DNA of 64,000 nt from Desulfuromonadales bacterium (GTDB lineage: Bacteria > Desulfobacterota > Desulfuromonadia > Desulfuromonadales > BM103). Below are positions 1-7,856 of the stretch, in pieces. The stretch lies in NCBI GenBank assembly GCA_030145205.1, contig JAQYVZ010000004.1, positions 62,001-126,000 on the forward strand. Reading direction: 5' to 3'. The position numbers and the translations under genes were made by a program. The notes beneath the pieces are model-generated. The model was not told where the DNA came from and did no database searches. It worked only from the letters and a program-made list of their open reading frames with translations. The stretch's first letter is position 1. Each line of letters begins with the position of its first letter.

Positions 1-1688
1 TCCATGGCCAGGGGCACTTCGGAGCCGCTGGCGAGCAGGATTGCCTGCAGATCGCCCTGCTCGGGGGAGAGGATATAGCCGCCTTTGTGCAGATCTTCGG
101 CGGGTGCATACTGCTCACGATCCATCGTTGGCAGTCCCTGGCGGGAAAGAATCAGGGCTGTCGGACCCTGGCGATTGGCGATGGCGGATTTCCAGGCTTC
201 CAGAGTCTCGTTCGCATCGCAGGGGCGGATTACGTTCAAATTCGGAACGGCACGCAGGTTGGCCAGCTGCTCGACCGGCTGATGGGTCGGGCCGTCTTCG
301 CCGAGGCCGATCGAGTCGTGAGTCAGAACGTAAACGCAGCCGAGGCCCATCATCGCGGCCAGGCGCATCGGTGGGCGCATGTAGTCGGCGAAGATCATGA
401 AGGTGCCGCCAAAGGGGATCAGGCCGGGGGTATGGGCCAGGCCGTTCATGATGGCGCCCATGCCGTGCTCACGCACGCCGAAATGGATATTGCGCCCCGC
501 TTTCGTCGGAGTGAAGGAGTCTTCGTCTGCCAGGGTCGTATTGTTGGAAGGACCGAGGTCGGCCGAACCGCCGAGCAGCAAGGGGATTTTGTTTGCCAGG
601 GCGTTGAGGGTCTTGCCGCTGGCCTGGCGGGTAGCCAGTTTTTCGCCGGCAGGAAAAGCGGGGAGGTCATCCCAGCCGGCCGGTAGCATGTCATCAGCCA
701 GCAGCTGCCATTCAGCCAGGTTCTGGTTGGTCTTAACCTGCTGGTCAAAGGCGGCTTGCCAGGTATTTTCAAGTTCGGTGCCGCGAGCCACCGCTTCACG
801 CATATGCTCAGCAACCTCCGCGGGGATGACGAAGCTGGCTTCGGGATCGCGTCCGAAGGCCTGACGAGTCAGGCGCAGTTCGTCGGCTCCCAGGGGGGCA
901 CCATGGGCACCGGCGGTGTCCTGCTTGTTGGGTGCGCCAAAACCGATGTGTGAGCGGGCCAGGATCAGGGACGGCCGGGGCGATTGCTTGGCGCGCTCAA
1001 TGGCGGCATCCAGATCGGCGATGTTCTCACCTTCAACATGCTGGACTTCCCAGCCGTAGCTCAGAAAGCGGGTGGCCACTTCTTCGGTGAAGGCCAGTTG
1101 CGTGTCTCCCTCAATGGTGATTTTGTTGTCGAGGTAGAGGTAGACTAGGTTGCCGAGCTGCAGGTGTCCTGCCAACGAGGCGGTTTCAGAGGCGACGCCT
1201 TCCATCAGGTCGCCGTCGGAGCAGAGGCCGTAAACCGTGTAGTCGAATAGCTCCTCGCTGGCCTGCTCCTGCAGGTAGCGGGCGCCCATCGCCATGCCGA
1301 CGCCGACCGAGATACCCTGGCCCAGTGGGCCGGTGGTGGTCTCAATGCCGGGGGCGTGGCCGAATTCGGGATGGCCGGCGGTCGGGCTGCCGAGCTGACG
1401 GAAATTCTTGAGATCCTCCAGCGACAGGTCGTAGCCGCTGAGGTGCAGCATGCTGTAGAGCAGAGCCGATGCGTGACCGCAGGACAGGATAAAACGGTCG
1501 CGGCCGGGCCAGTCCGGGTTGGCCGGGTTGTGGCGCATATGGCGGTTAAACAGCAGGTAGGCGATCGGGGCGGCCTCCATCGGCGTACCCGGGTGTCCCG
1601 AGTTGGCCTGCTCAACCATGTCGGCGGAAAGTAAACGGATGGTATCGACGGCCGCGCGGGCCTGGGTAAGATCGAGGGTCTCTGGCAT
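1..1688 (-). CDS. tkt: Transketolase, C-terminus cut by the window edge
   Basis: Thiamine-diphosphate enzyme moving two-carbon ketol units between sugar phosphates in the non-oxidative pentose phosphate pathway; cytosolic. Reading the minus strand from the ATG at 1686-1688 gives an N-terminus starting MPETLDLTQARAAVDTIRLL, followed by the family signatures SADMVEQANSGHPGTPM, GPLGQGIS, the ThDP-binding stretch GDLMEG (about residue 155) and, in the pyrimidine domain, FGVREHGMGAIMNG and LTHDSIGLGEDGPTHQPVEQL. A good ribosome site (AAGGAGT) lies 6 nt upstream of the ATG. About 562 codons are present of the usual 660-670, so only the C-terminal domain is missing at the left edge. No frame break seen. 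Identification is secure. Confidence 0.95.
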   Translation of the reverse strand, partial: MPETLDLTQARAAVDTIRLLSADMVEQANSGHPGTPMEAAPIAYLLFNRHMRHNPANPDWPGRDRFILSCGHASALLYSMLHLSGYDLSLEDLKNFRQLGSPTAGHPEFGHAPGIETTTGPLGQGISVGVGMAMGARYLQEQASEELFDYTVYGLCSDGDLMEGVASETASLAGHLQLGNLVYLYLDNKITIEGDTQLAFTEEVATRFLSYGWEVQHVEGENIADLDAAIERAKQSPRPSLILARSHIGFGAPNKQDTAGAHGAPLGADELRLTRQAFGRDPEASFVIPAEVAEHMREAVARGTELENTWQAAFDQQVKTNQNLAEWQLLADDMLPAGWDDLPAFPAGEKLATRQASGKTLNALANKIPLLLGGSADLGPSNNTTLADEDSFTPTKAGRNIHFGVREHGMGAIMNGLAHTPGLIPFGGTFMIFADYMRPPMRLAAMMGLGCVYVLTHDSIGLGEDGPTHQPVEQLANLRAVPNLNVIRPCDANETLEAWKSAIANRQGPTALILSRQGLPTMDREQYAPAEDLHKGGYILSPEQGDLQAILLASGSEVPLAM

Positions 1689-2086
1689 TGCTGCACTCCT
1701 TGGCTGGTTTCGATTGCGCCCTACTATACTGACCGCGTCGGGGTGTGACAAGGGTTAATTTGGGGGAAAACCGTTGTGGATTAAAACTTTAACGCAAAGG
1801 CGCTGGGACACCAGAAAAGTCAGAACCAAGACACAATGGGAGAACTTTTTTTTCTTCCTCTTCCCTGGCGGGAGAGGGGATCTCAGTCTTGCGTTCGATC
1901 TTTTTTTGGTGATAGAGCCCAAAAAACAAAACCGGCCCACGGGGAGCCGGTTTTGTCGGGGAGGAGAAGAAGTCAGCCGTCAGGAGTTTCTTCTTCGATC
2001 TGCCTGCCACAACAGATCTTTTATGGTTCAGAGCTTACTCCGACGGAAACAAGGAATCTACGTGGCAACCCGTAAAAAAGCGTTGC
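1689..2086. other. Intergenic region between gshA and tkt
   Basis: About 400 nt without a supported gene. It holds the gshA terminator (1921-1957) and, at 1856-1880, a GC-rich stretch with CCCTGGCGGGAGAGGG that resembles the CTCTCCC/GGGAGAGG dispersed repeats at 4930 and 60306. The part next to tkt should carry its promoter, but I could not pick a convincing -35/-10 pair. Confidence 0.5.
1921..1957 (-). terminator. Rho-independent terminator downstream of gshA
   Basis: Perfect 11-bp inverted repeat (ACAAAACCGGC at 1926-1936 with GCCGGTTTTGT at 1946-1956, 9-nt loop). Read on the minus strand the stem is followed by a T-rich run, so it ends the aminotransferase-gshA transcript about 130 nt past the gshA stop. 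Confidence 0.85.
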
Positions 2087-3511
2087 TTACTTCACGTTGT
2101 CAAACTGTGCGTATGCACAGGGGATGGTCTCGGGCAGGGCCAGACTGCCGGTCAGGGCACAGTGGCGAGTCAATATCGCCAGTTTCTCTTGTCTGGTGCC
2201 GTGCCATTGTTCCAGGAGTCGTTCGGCCAAAGTTTGTCCGGAGGTGATGATCTGCTCCAGACCATCCAGGAAAATTGCCTCGTTCAGGCTGCGCGCCCAT
2301 TGGCAACTCTGGCGTGCCAGGCCGTTTCGCCCCAGTTCCAGGCAGTCTGCTGCCAACTCCTTGAGTGTCCGATTGCGCCAGGGAGCACGCAGTCCGTGCG
2401 TCCAGGCTGCGCGGCACGTGTCACGAAGTTCGTCAATCGACGCCGGCTGGCAAAGATTCCAGGCGGCGTCGAGGGATTGTGAATCGTAAAAGATTCCCTT
2501 AAGCAGGCCAGCGACCATCAGTGCCATATCGGGAGGCAGGCTGTCGGGCGAGCGGATCTCGATCTGGGGGCGTAGCCGCGCTTCAGTGAACAGGGTCGAG
2601 AGATGCAGATTCCAGTCCGCTTCAGTGGCGAAGTGGGAAGCGAACCCCTGCTCGAGAAATTTTCGGAAGGTGAATCTTTCCGTGGTTAAATCGAGGTGCT
2701 GGCCTTCCCTGACAATAAAGTACATCGGGACATCGAGGGCATGCTCCATGTAATCACGGAAACCAGCTCCCGGGTTGAACAGGAAGGGGAGCAGACCAGT
2801 ACGGTCCGCGTCGGTGTTCTCCCAGATCTGACCGCGGGTCGACAAGACCCCGGTGGGTTGACCATCCAGAAAAGGTGAGTTGGCAAATAGGGCGTAGAGC
2901 AGGGGTGCCAACGCCTGGGCCAGGCTCAGTTTCAGCATACAGTCTGCTTCGTCGCAATAATCCAGGTTGACCTGCAGACCGGCACTCTGTTTCATCATGC
3001 GTTGCCCATGGCTGCCGCGGCGGGACATGTAAGGGCCCATGATCTGGTAGCGGTCCTTGGGGATCCAGTTTATTTGTTCCAGGGGCGTGAAGGGTTGCGT
3101 GCCGAGGCCGAGAAGCAACAGACCAAGAGTGTCTGCTTCACGGAACATTTCTGTGCTGTACTGGACAAACTCTTTGTAGTTGCAGGCCAGATTTGTGCAG
3201 AGGCGGCCAGAGTGTTCGATCTGCCCACCAGGTTCAAGGGTGATAGACGAGTTTTCTCCCTGCAGGCTGATCACATGGCCGTTTTCAAACTGGGGGGACC
3301 ACTGACCGGCCACTGCCAACGCTTTGAGCAGAGCTTCAATACGTGGATAGTCGGCTGCTTCGCCGGTGACAGCATCGACGACGACCTGCTCAACTTCGAC
3401 ACCGATGCCCCACTGTTCGGACGGGCGGATGCCGCGCCGGAAGAAGGCCAGTAACTGTTCTTCCGAAGTGATCGGTGTGTCCTGGTCAATCTGGGGTGCA
3501 GGTAATGTCAT
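2087..3511 (-). CDS. gshA: Glutamate-cysteine ligase (GCS2/plant-type)
   Basis: Joins glutamate and cysteine in the first, ATP-dependent step of glutathione synthesis. The 474-aa length and order of motifs fit the GCS2 family of alpha-proteobacterial/plant type: N-terminal GIGVEVEQVVVD, then GENSSITLEPGGQIEHSG (substrate and Mg binding region, about residues 84-101), PKDRYQIMGPYM and SHGQRMMKQSAGLQVNLDY. No frame breaks. The upstream aminotransferase ends 28 nt away on the same strand, so the two are probably co-transcribed and share the terminator at 1921-1957. No strong ribosome site precedes the ATG at 3509-3511, which suits translation coupled to the upstream gene. No gshB (glutathione synthetase) is in view, so the final product (glutathione or gamma-glutamylcysteine) cannot be told from here. 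Confidence 0.88.
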   Translation of the reverse strand: MTLPAPQIDQDTPITSEEQLLAFFRRGIRPSEQWGIGVEVEQVVVDAVTGEAADYPRIEALLKALAVAGQWSPQFENGHVISLQGENSSITLEPGGQIEHSGRLCTNLACNYKEFVQYSTEMFREADTLGLLLLGLGTQPFTPLEQINWIPKDRYQIMGPYMSRRGSHGQRMMKQSAGLQVNLDYCDEADCMLKLSLAQALAPLLYALFANSPFLDGQPTGVLSTRGQIWENTDADRTGLLPFLFNPGAGFRDYMEHALDVPMYFIVREGQHLDLTTERFTFRKFLEQGFASHFATEADWNLHLSTLFTEARLRPQIEIRSPDSLPPDMALMVAGLLKGIFYDSQSLDAAWNLCQPASIDELRDTCRAAWTHGLRAPWRNRTLKELAADCLELGRNGLARQSCQWARSLNEAIFLDGLEQIITSGQTLAERLLEQWHGTRQEKLAILTRHCALTGSLALPETIPCAYAQFDNVK

Positions 3512-3539
3512 AGGTTGCCGTCAGTTTGAGAGAACGTTT

Positions 3540-4844
3540 TTATGAATTCAAATATTCTGTGATCTTTTCTGCAATCTTCTCGAAAATTCGGGTGAAAGTG
3601 TCTTCATCCCGTTCCAGTAGAGTGATGCGGAAGCCACGCTCCGGTGTGAAAAACGAAGAGAGCGGCACAACACAGATGCCGGTGGATGCCAGCAGATAAT
3701 AGACAAAACGCTTGTCGAGGGAGACGTCCGGTTGATTCACCAGGCGTCCCACCAGGGTGCTGACCTCCTTGATTTCTATTGGCAGGGTCTGCTGGTTGGT
3801 CAAGGCCCCTTCTTTAAACGCAACACTCATGTAAAAAGCACCGTTGGTGCGATTCACCTTGACCCCGGGAACCTGCTTGAGAATATCGTAAGCAATATTC
3901 GAATACTTTTCATAGCGGCGAATGCGCTCTTCCAGCCAGCTCGGGTATTTCGGGTGGCTGAGGATCGGCGGGATCGCTTTTTGCGGCAAGGTGGTGGAGC
4001 AGACCTCGACCATTTTTGAGTCAACAATACTTTGGATGTAGCGTTTGAACATCGGGTCCTTGTCGACGTTGTAAACTTCGATCCAGCCACAGCGTGAGCC
4101 GGGCCAGGGCAGCTCTTTGCTGATGCCCTTCATGGCGATGGCCGGCACATCACTGATCAGGTCGGACAGCGGCTTGGTCGACTCACCATTGTAGACCAGA
4201 TTGTGGTAGATTTCGTCGGCAATGATGAATAGATCGTATTCCTTGGCGATCGCCACGATCTCACGCAGGATACGCTCCGGCCAGACAGCGCCGGTCGGGT
4301 TGTCTGGGTTGATGATCAGGATACCTGAAATCGCCGGGTTGTACTGGATCGACAGACGTAGGTCATCCAGGTCTGGATACCAGTTGTTGTCCGGGTCGAG
4401 CCGGTAACAGACCGGTTTCTGGCCGGCGTGAGCCGCCTCGCCGGAGGAGTGGGTCGAGTAGGTCGGCGACGGGCCGATCACGCGAGACTCGCGTTTCAGC
4501 AAGCCGTAGACCTTCTGGATCGCATCGCCAAGCCCATTGAAGAAAATAATGTCGTCGGCCGTAATTTGCGCTTCGCCGCGCCGGTTGGTCAGGTCGGCCA
4601 GAAATTCGCGGGTTTCGAGAACCCCCTTTGTCGCGCAGTAGCCGTAGGAGCAGTCGGTCATTGCCAGGTCGGCAACGATTTTTTTCATCCAGTCGGGGAT
4701 GCGCTCGCCCTTGGCGATCGGGTCACCGATATTCTCCATGTTGATGTCGATGCCGAGCGCCTTGAGCCTGTCGGCAATTTCAACAATGGCGCGGATTTCG
4801 TAGGTAAGTTCGCCGGCGCCGATATGAACGATATTGTTGCGCAT
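3540..4844 (-). CDS. Class I/II PLP-dependent aminotransferase
   Basis: A 434-aa fold-type I aminotransferase. Visible motifs are IINPDNPTGAVWP (cofactor/substrate pocket), IADEIYHNLVY (Asp to the PLP ring nitrogen, Tyr) and GISKELPWPGSRCGW holding the Schiff-base lysine in SKELP and the downstream Arg. The N-terminal IGDPIAKGERIPDWM and SYGYCATKGVLETREFLADL are typical of the alanine/aspartate-type branch. Substrate cannot be fixed from sequence; the unusual ELPWPGSRCGW after the lysine sets it apart from classic AspC. A strong ribosome site (GGAGAAGGG) lies 3-5 nt before the ATG at 4842-4844. It is the first gene of a probable two-gene unit with gshA. Confidence 0.85.
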   Translation of the reverse strand: MRNNIVHIGAGELTYEIRAIVEIADRLKALGIDINMENIGDPIAKGERIPDWMKKIVADLAMTDCSYGYCATKGVLETREFLADLTNRRGEAQITADDIIFFNGLGDAIQKVYGLLKRESRVIGPSPTYSTHSSGEAAHAGQKPVCYRLDPDNNWYPDLDDLRLSIQYNPAISGILIINPDNPTGAVWPERILREIVAIAKEYDLFIIADEIYHNLVYNGESTKPLSDLISDVPAIAMKGISKELPWPGSRCGWIEVYNVDKDPMFKRYIQSIVDSKMVEVCSTTLPQKAIPPILSHPKYPSWLEERIRRYEKYSNIAYDILKQVPGVKVNRTNGAFYMSVAFKEGALTNQQTLPIEIKEVSTLVGRLVNQPDVSLDKRFVYYLLASTGICVVPLSSFFTPERGFRITLLERDEDTFTRIFEKIAEKITEYLNS

Positions 4845-4913
4845 AACCCTTCTCCTTGTGCCCTGCTAAAAAATGAGTATTTTCTTTATGTGGAGGTGGG
4901 TGACTCATGATTG

Positions 4914-4956
4914 GCCACCCTCACCCCAGCCCTCTCCCGTCAAGGGAGAGGGTGTT
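4914..4956. repeat. Short palindromic intergenic repeat (CCCTCTCCC type)
   Basis: CCCTCTCCC (4930-4938) and GGGAGAGGG (4944-4952) form a 9-bp stem with a 5-nt loop, preceded by CCCTCACCCCAGC. A related copy lies at 60306-60345 and a partial one near 1860. This is the look of a dispersed REP-like element; copy number in the genome cannot be seen here. Confidence 0.6.
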
Positions 4957-4970
4957 CCTGTTGTTTTAGA

Positions 4971-5004
4971 TAAAAAAAGGCCATGAGCGTTTGCCCATGG
5001 CCTT
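4971..5004 (-). terminator. Rho-independent terminator of the 35-aa small ORF
   Basis: AAGGCCATG (4977-4985) pairs with CATGGCCTT (4996-5004). On the minus strand the stem runs into seven T residues (the A-run at 4972-4978). It sits 22 nt after the stop of the small ORF at 5027-5134. Confidence 0.85.
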
Positions 5005-5026
5005 GGTTGTTCAGTGCAGGTGAAAC

Positions 5027-5134
5027 TCAGTGTTCAAGGCGATGGGCAAAAGTGTGCGGGGCTGCCGCCGCTGCCGCGGCCGCGCCGTTTGCTGCTGCCG
5101 CAGAAACGATGCTCATTTTGCCTGTGCCGATCAT
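5027..5134 (-). CDS. Alanine-rich small protein (35 aa), unknown function
   Basis: ATG at 5132-5134 on the minus strand is preceded by TTTGGAGAAACCC, a clear Shine-Dalgarno with good spacing. The ORF runs 35 codons to a TGA at 5027 and is followed by a strong terminator. The peptide starts MIGTGKMSIVS, has an Ala-rich centre (11 Ala in 14 residues, broken by Asn-Gly) and ends PHTFAHRLEH. A possible -35 (TTGACT at 5183-5188 on the minus strand) lies in the gap after dinG, with an AT-rich TATGAT nearby but at short spacing. Ribosome site, ORF and terminator together argue for a real gene. I do not recognise the family; a toxin-like, leader or modified peptide are all possible. Confidence 0.5.
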   Translation of the reverse strand: MIGTGKMSIVSAAAANGAAAAAAAAPHTFAHRLEH

Positions 5135-5214
5135 GGGTTTCTCCAAAAGTTCATGACTGCTTATCATATCGATTGGGCGAAGTCAAATCTTTTGCGATAT
5201 CTGGTTGCCGTCGG

Positions 5215-7740
5215 TCAGTGGTCTCGGGCAAAGAAATCGGTCATGGCGGTCAGCAGCACGTCTTGCGGCTGTTTGACCACCGGAACCTGGGGCAGGGATT
5301 GCAGGAAGAGGCGCCCATAGCCGCGTCGGACCACCCGGTTGTCCAGAATCAGAACCACGCCGCGGTCGGTCTTGTTGCGGATCAGGCGGCCGAAGCCCTG
5401 CCGGAAACGGATGACCGCCTGCGGGACGGTGTATTCCATAAACGGATCTCCGCCAGCTTGTGAAATCGCTTCGGCGCGAGCCTCCAGGACAGGTTCGGTC
5501 GGGACCCGGAACGGCAGTCTGACAATGATGACCTGTTCGAGCGAACGGCCAGGCACATCGACGCCTTCCCAGAAAGAGTCGGTGGCAAACAGGATGCTGG
5601 TCGGGTCTTGGCTGAATTGCTCGAGCAGACGATGACGGGTCTGTTCACCCTGGCGCATGACCCGGAAGCCGCGGGCCGAGAGTCCTGGGGCAAGCTCGTC
5701 ATGAATGCGGCGCAGCAGGCTGTAGGAGGTGAACAGGACAAAGCTGCGACCGTCGGCACGGAGCAGGGCCTGTTCGATCAGGTCGCGTGCCGCGTCGGCA
5801 AAGTTGGGGTGACCCGGTTCCGGCAGATCGGTGGGAACTCCCAGGAGGGCCTGACGGTCGAAGTCAAACGGGGAATCCAGGAGCAACTCGTAGAGGCGTT
5901 TCTCCTCCATCTCGGCCAGGCCGATGCGTTGCCGCAAAAACGTAAACCGGCCGGCAACTGTCAAGGTAGCGCTGGTCATGACGACGCTGTTCATCCGGTC
6001 GATCATCGCTTCCCGCAGTAGGCCGGCAACCTCGAGCGGGGCGGAGCAGAATCGGGCAATGATGCCTTCGCCACGTCCGATGCGGCCCAGGCTGATTTCA
6101 AACCAGCGACAACTGGCCGGGTCGTCAGCGGTACAGGCGAACAGGTTCTCTGCCAGAATATTCAGGCGGGAGAAAATACCCGCCAGGTCGGTTGTCGTCG
6201 AATCGAGCTTGTCTCTCGGCTCTTCAGGCAGTTTTTTTAATTGTTTCAGTAACGCTTCGATCTGGCCGGCATGTTCACTGGTTGCCCGCGCCAGGGCGCG
6301 CAGTCGACGCGCGGTCTCCTGCCAGGCCGGGTTGATCAGGATGGTTTCAGTCAGGCGTTGGCGGATCTCTTCTCGATCACGGATCTGTCGGCCGAGCGCC
6401 TTGGCCAGTTCTTCCCCTGCCTGCTCCAGGTCGTTGATAGCGCGTTCGAGCAGGGCGAGGCCGTTGCTGGTCAGAGTCTCGATCGTTTCATGGAGGGTTT
6501 GGTAGAGAGTGTCCTGCGTGTCGCTTAATTCTCTCCCCAGCTGCTGCAGCAGGCGAGGCAGCAGGCCCCGTTCCGCTTTGCGTGGATGTCGTAGTCGGTT
6601 GAGAATGCGGGCGTAGCTGAAGCGGGTGACTTGTGCGCTGAAATAGCGGGTGGCTACTTCTTCCAGATGATGCGCCTCGTCGAGGATCAGGCGCGAAAAG
6701 GGCGGCAAGACCGCCAGGGCGGCATAGTTGTCAGTGCTGTGCCGCAGACTCAAATCCGCCAGCAGCAGGGCGTGATTGACAATCAGAATGTCGGCGTGGG
6801 CGGCCTGCCGGCGCGATTGGTGGAAGAAACAGGTGTGAAAGTAGCGGCAGCGGGCCCGCGAACACTGGTCCGCCTCACAGCAGACCTCGCTCCAGAGGGT
6901 GTCGCGCGGCACAAAGGAGAGGTCTTCCTTCGAGCCGTCGCGGGTCTGCCCGGCCCATGTGTGCAGGGCGGCAAGTTCGCTGGTGTGCTCCTGGTCGAAC
7001 AGCCCCGGCTCGGCCATGGCGGTGTCCAGGCGGCGCATGCAGAGGTAGTTGCTACGGCCCTTGACCAAGGCCACTTTGAATTCCAGGCCGGTGGCCCGTT
7101 GCAATAGCGGCAGGTCCTTGCGTAGCAATTGTTCCTGCAGGTTGATGGTGTTGGTCGAAATAACGATCCGCTCGCGCCCTGCTAACGACCGCAGCACGGC
7201 AGGGACCAGGTAGGCAAGGCTTTTGCCTGTTCCTGTGCCGGCTTCAATCAGGCTGATGGCGTCCTGGTTGAAGCATTCAGTGACCGCCAACGCCATGCGC
7301 AACTGTTCGGGACGTTCTTCGTAGTCAGCCAGGGCGCTACCGATGCAGCCATCCGGGGCAAAGTGGCCGGCAACCTCGCCAGGCGACAGGTGGATGTCTG
7401 CCGGAGGGGAGAAGGCCTCTACCACGCGGTACAGATTCTCGACATCGTTATCGACAATATAAAAGCCGACGCCCAAGGAGCCCAGCTGACCGGCAATGGC
7501 AATGTCCTGCGCGGAGGGCTCGAGGTTTCCGCCGGGGTGGTTGTGGATGACGACATCACCGTGGCGGCAAACCTGAAGAATGGCCGGTACCGAGTCCTGA
7601 TTGCCGCGTGCCAGAATCTCCACATCGTCGACGCACAGCTGGTCATCGGTGTGCCCCAGACCGAAGACCTCGTTGCCGCCGGTTTCATGGATTGCTTCGC
7701 GCAGGATACTCTGCGCCGCTATGGAGAGGTGTGCGTTCAT
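5215..7740 (-). CDS. DinG/XPD-type helicase with an N-terminal JAMM (RadC-like) domain
   Basis: 841 aa. Residues 1-115 look like a JAB/MPN metalloprotease-type domain: an upstream Glu in GGNEVFGLG (about residue 24) and HNHPGGNLEPSAQD, which has the full HxH...S..D zinc motif. The rest is a superfamily 2 5'-3' DNA helicase of the DinG/XPD type: Walker A AGTGTGKSLAYL, a cysteine cluster between CCEADQC and CRYFHTCF that fits a 4Fe-4S site, DEAHHLEEV, and C-terminal motifs SFWEGVDVPG and GFGRLIRN. The helicase part is expected to unwind damaged or structured DNA; what the JAMM domain adds is unknown. Start at the ATG 7738-7740. It lies upstream of the 35-aa ORF but 80 nt and a possible promoter separate them. 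Confidence 0.88.
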   Translation of the reverse strand: MNAHLSIAAQSILREAIHETGGNEVFGLGHTDDQLCVDDVEILARGNQDSVPAILQVCRHGDVVIHNHPGGNLEPSAQDIAIAGQLGSLGVGFYIVDNDVENLYRVVEAFSPPADIHLSPGEVAGHFAPDGCIGSALADYEERPEQLRMALAVTECFNQDAISLIEAGTGTGKSLAYLVPAVLRSLAGRERIVISTNTINLQEQLLRKDLPLLQRATGLEFKVALVKGRSNYLCMRRLDTAMAEPGLFDQEHTSELAALHTWAGQTRDGSKEDLSFVPRDTLWSEVCCEADQCSRARCRYFHTCFFHQSRRQAAHADILIVNHALLLADLSLRHSTDNYAALAVLPPFSRLILDEAHHLEEVATRYFSAQVTRFSYARILNRLRHPRKAERGLLPRLLQQLGRELSDTQDTLYQTLHETIETLTSNGLALLERAINDLEQAGEELAKALGRQIRDREEIRQRLTETILINPAWQETARRLRALARATSEHAGQIEALLKQLKKLPEEPRDKLDSTTTDLAGIFSRLNILAENLFACTADDPASCRWFEISLGRIGRGEGIIARFCSAPLEVAGLLREAMIDRMNSVVMTSATLTVAGRFTFLRQRIGLAEMEEKRLYELLLDSPFDFDRQALLGVPTDLPEPGHPNFADAARDLIEQALLRADGRSFVLFTSYSLLRRIHDELAPGLSARGFRVMRQGEQTRHRLLEQFSQDPTSILFATDSFWEGVDVPGRSLEQVIIVRLPFRVPTEPVLEARAEAISQAGGDPFMEYTVPQAVIRFRQGFGRLIRNKTDRGVVLILDNRVVRRGYGRLFLQSLPQVPVVKQPQDVLLTAMTDFFARDH

Positions 7741-7856
7741 GCCGCGCCAGTCAGGTTGAGCCGGGATTAAAGAATGAAAGGCCAGTGCAGAAAGTACAGC
7801 AGAACCACTGTCGGGTTCAAGGCATGAACGTGTTTTTCAGCAAATCTGGGTGCAGA

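Noticed and set aside
1205-1696. 163-codon minus-strand ORF over the start of tkt
   Set aside because: Out of frame with transketolase, Arg/Pro/Ser-rich shadow translation.
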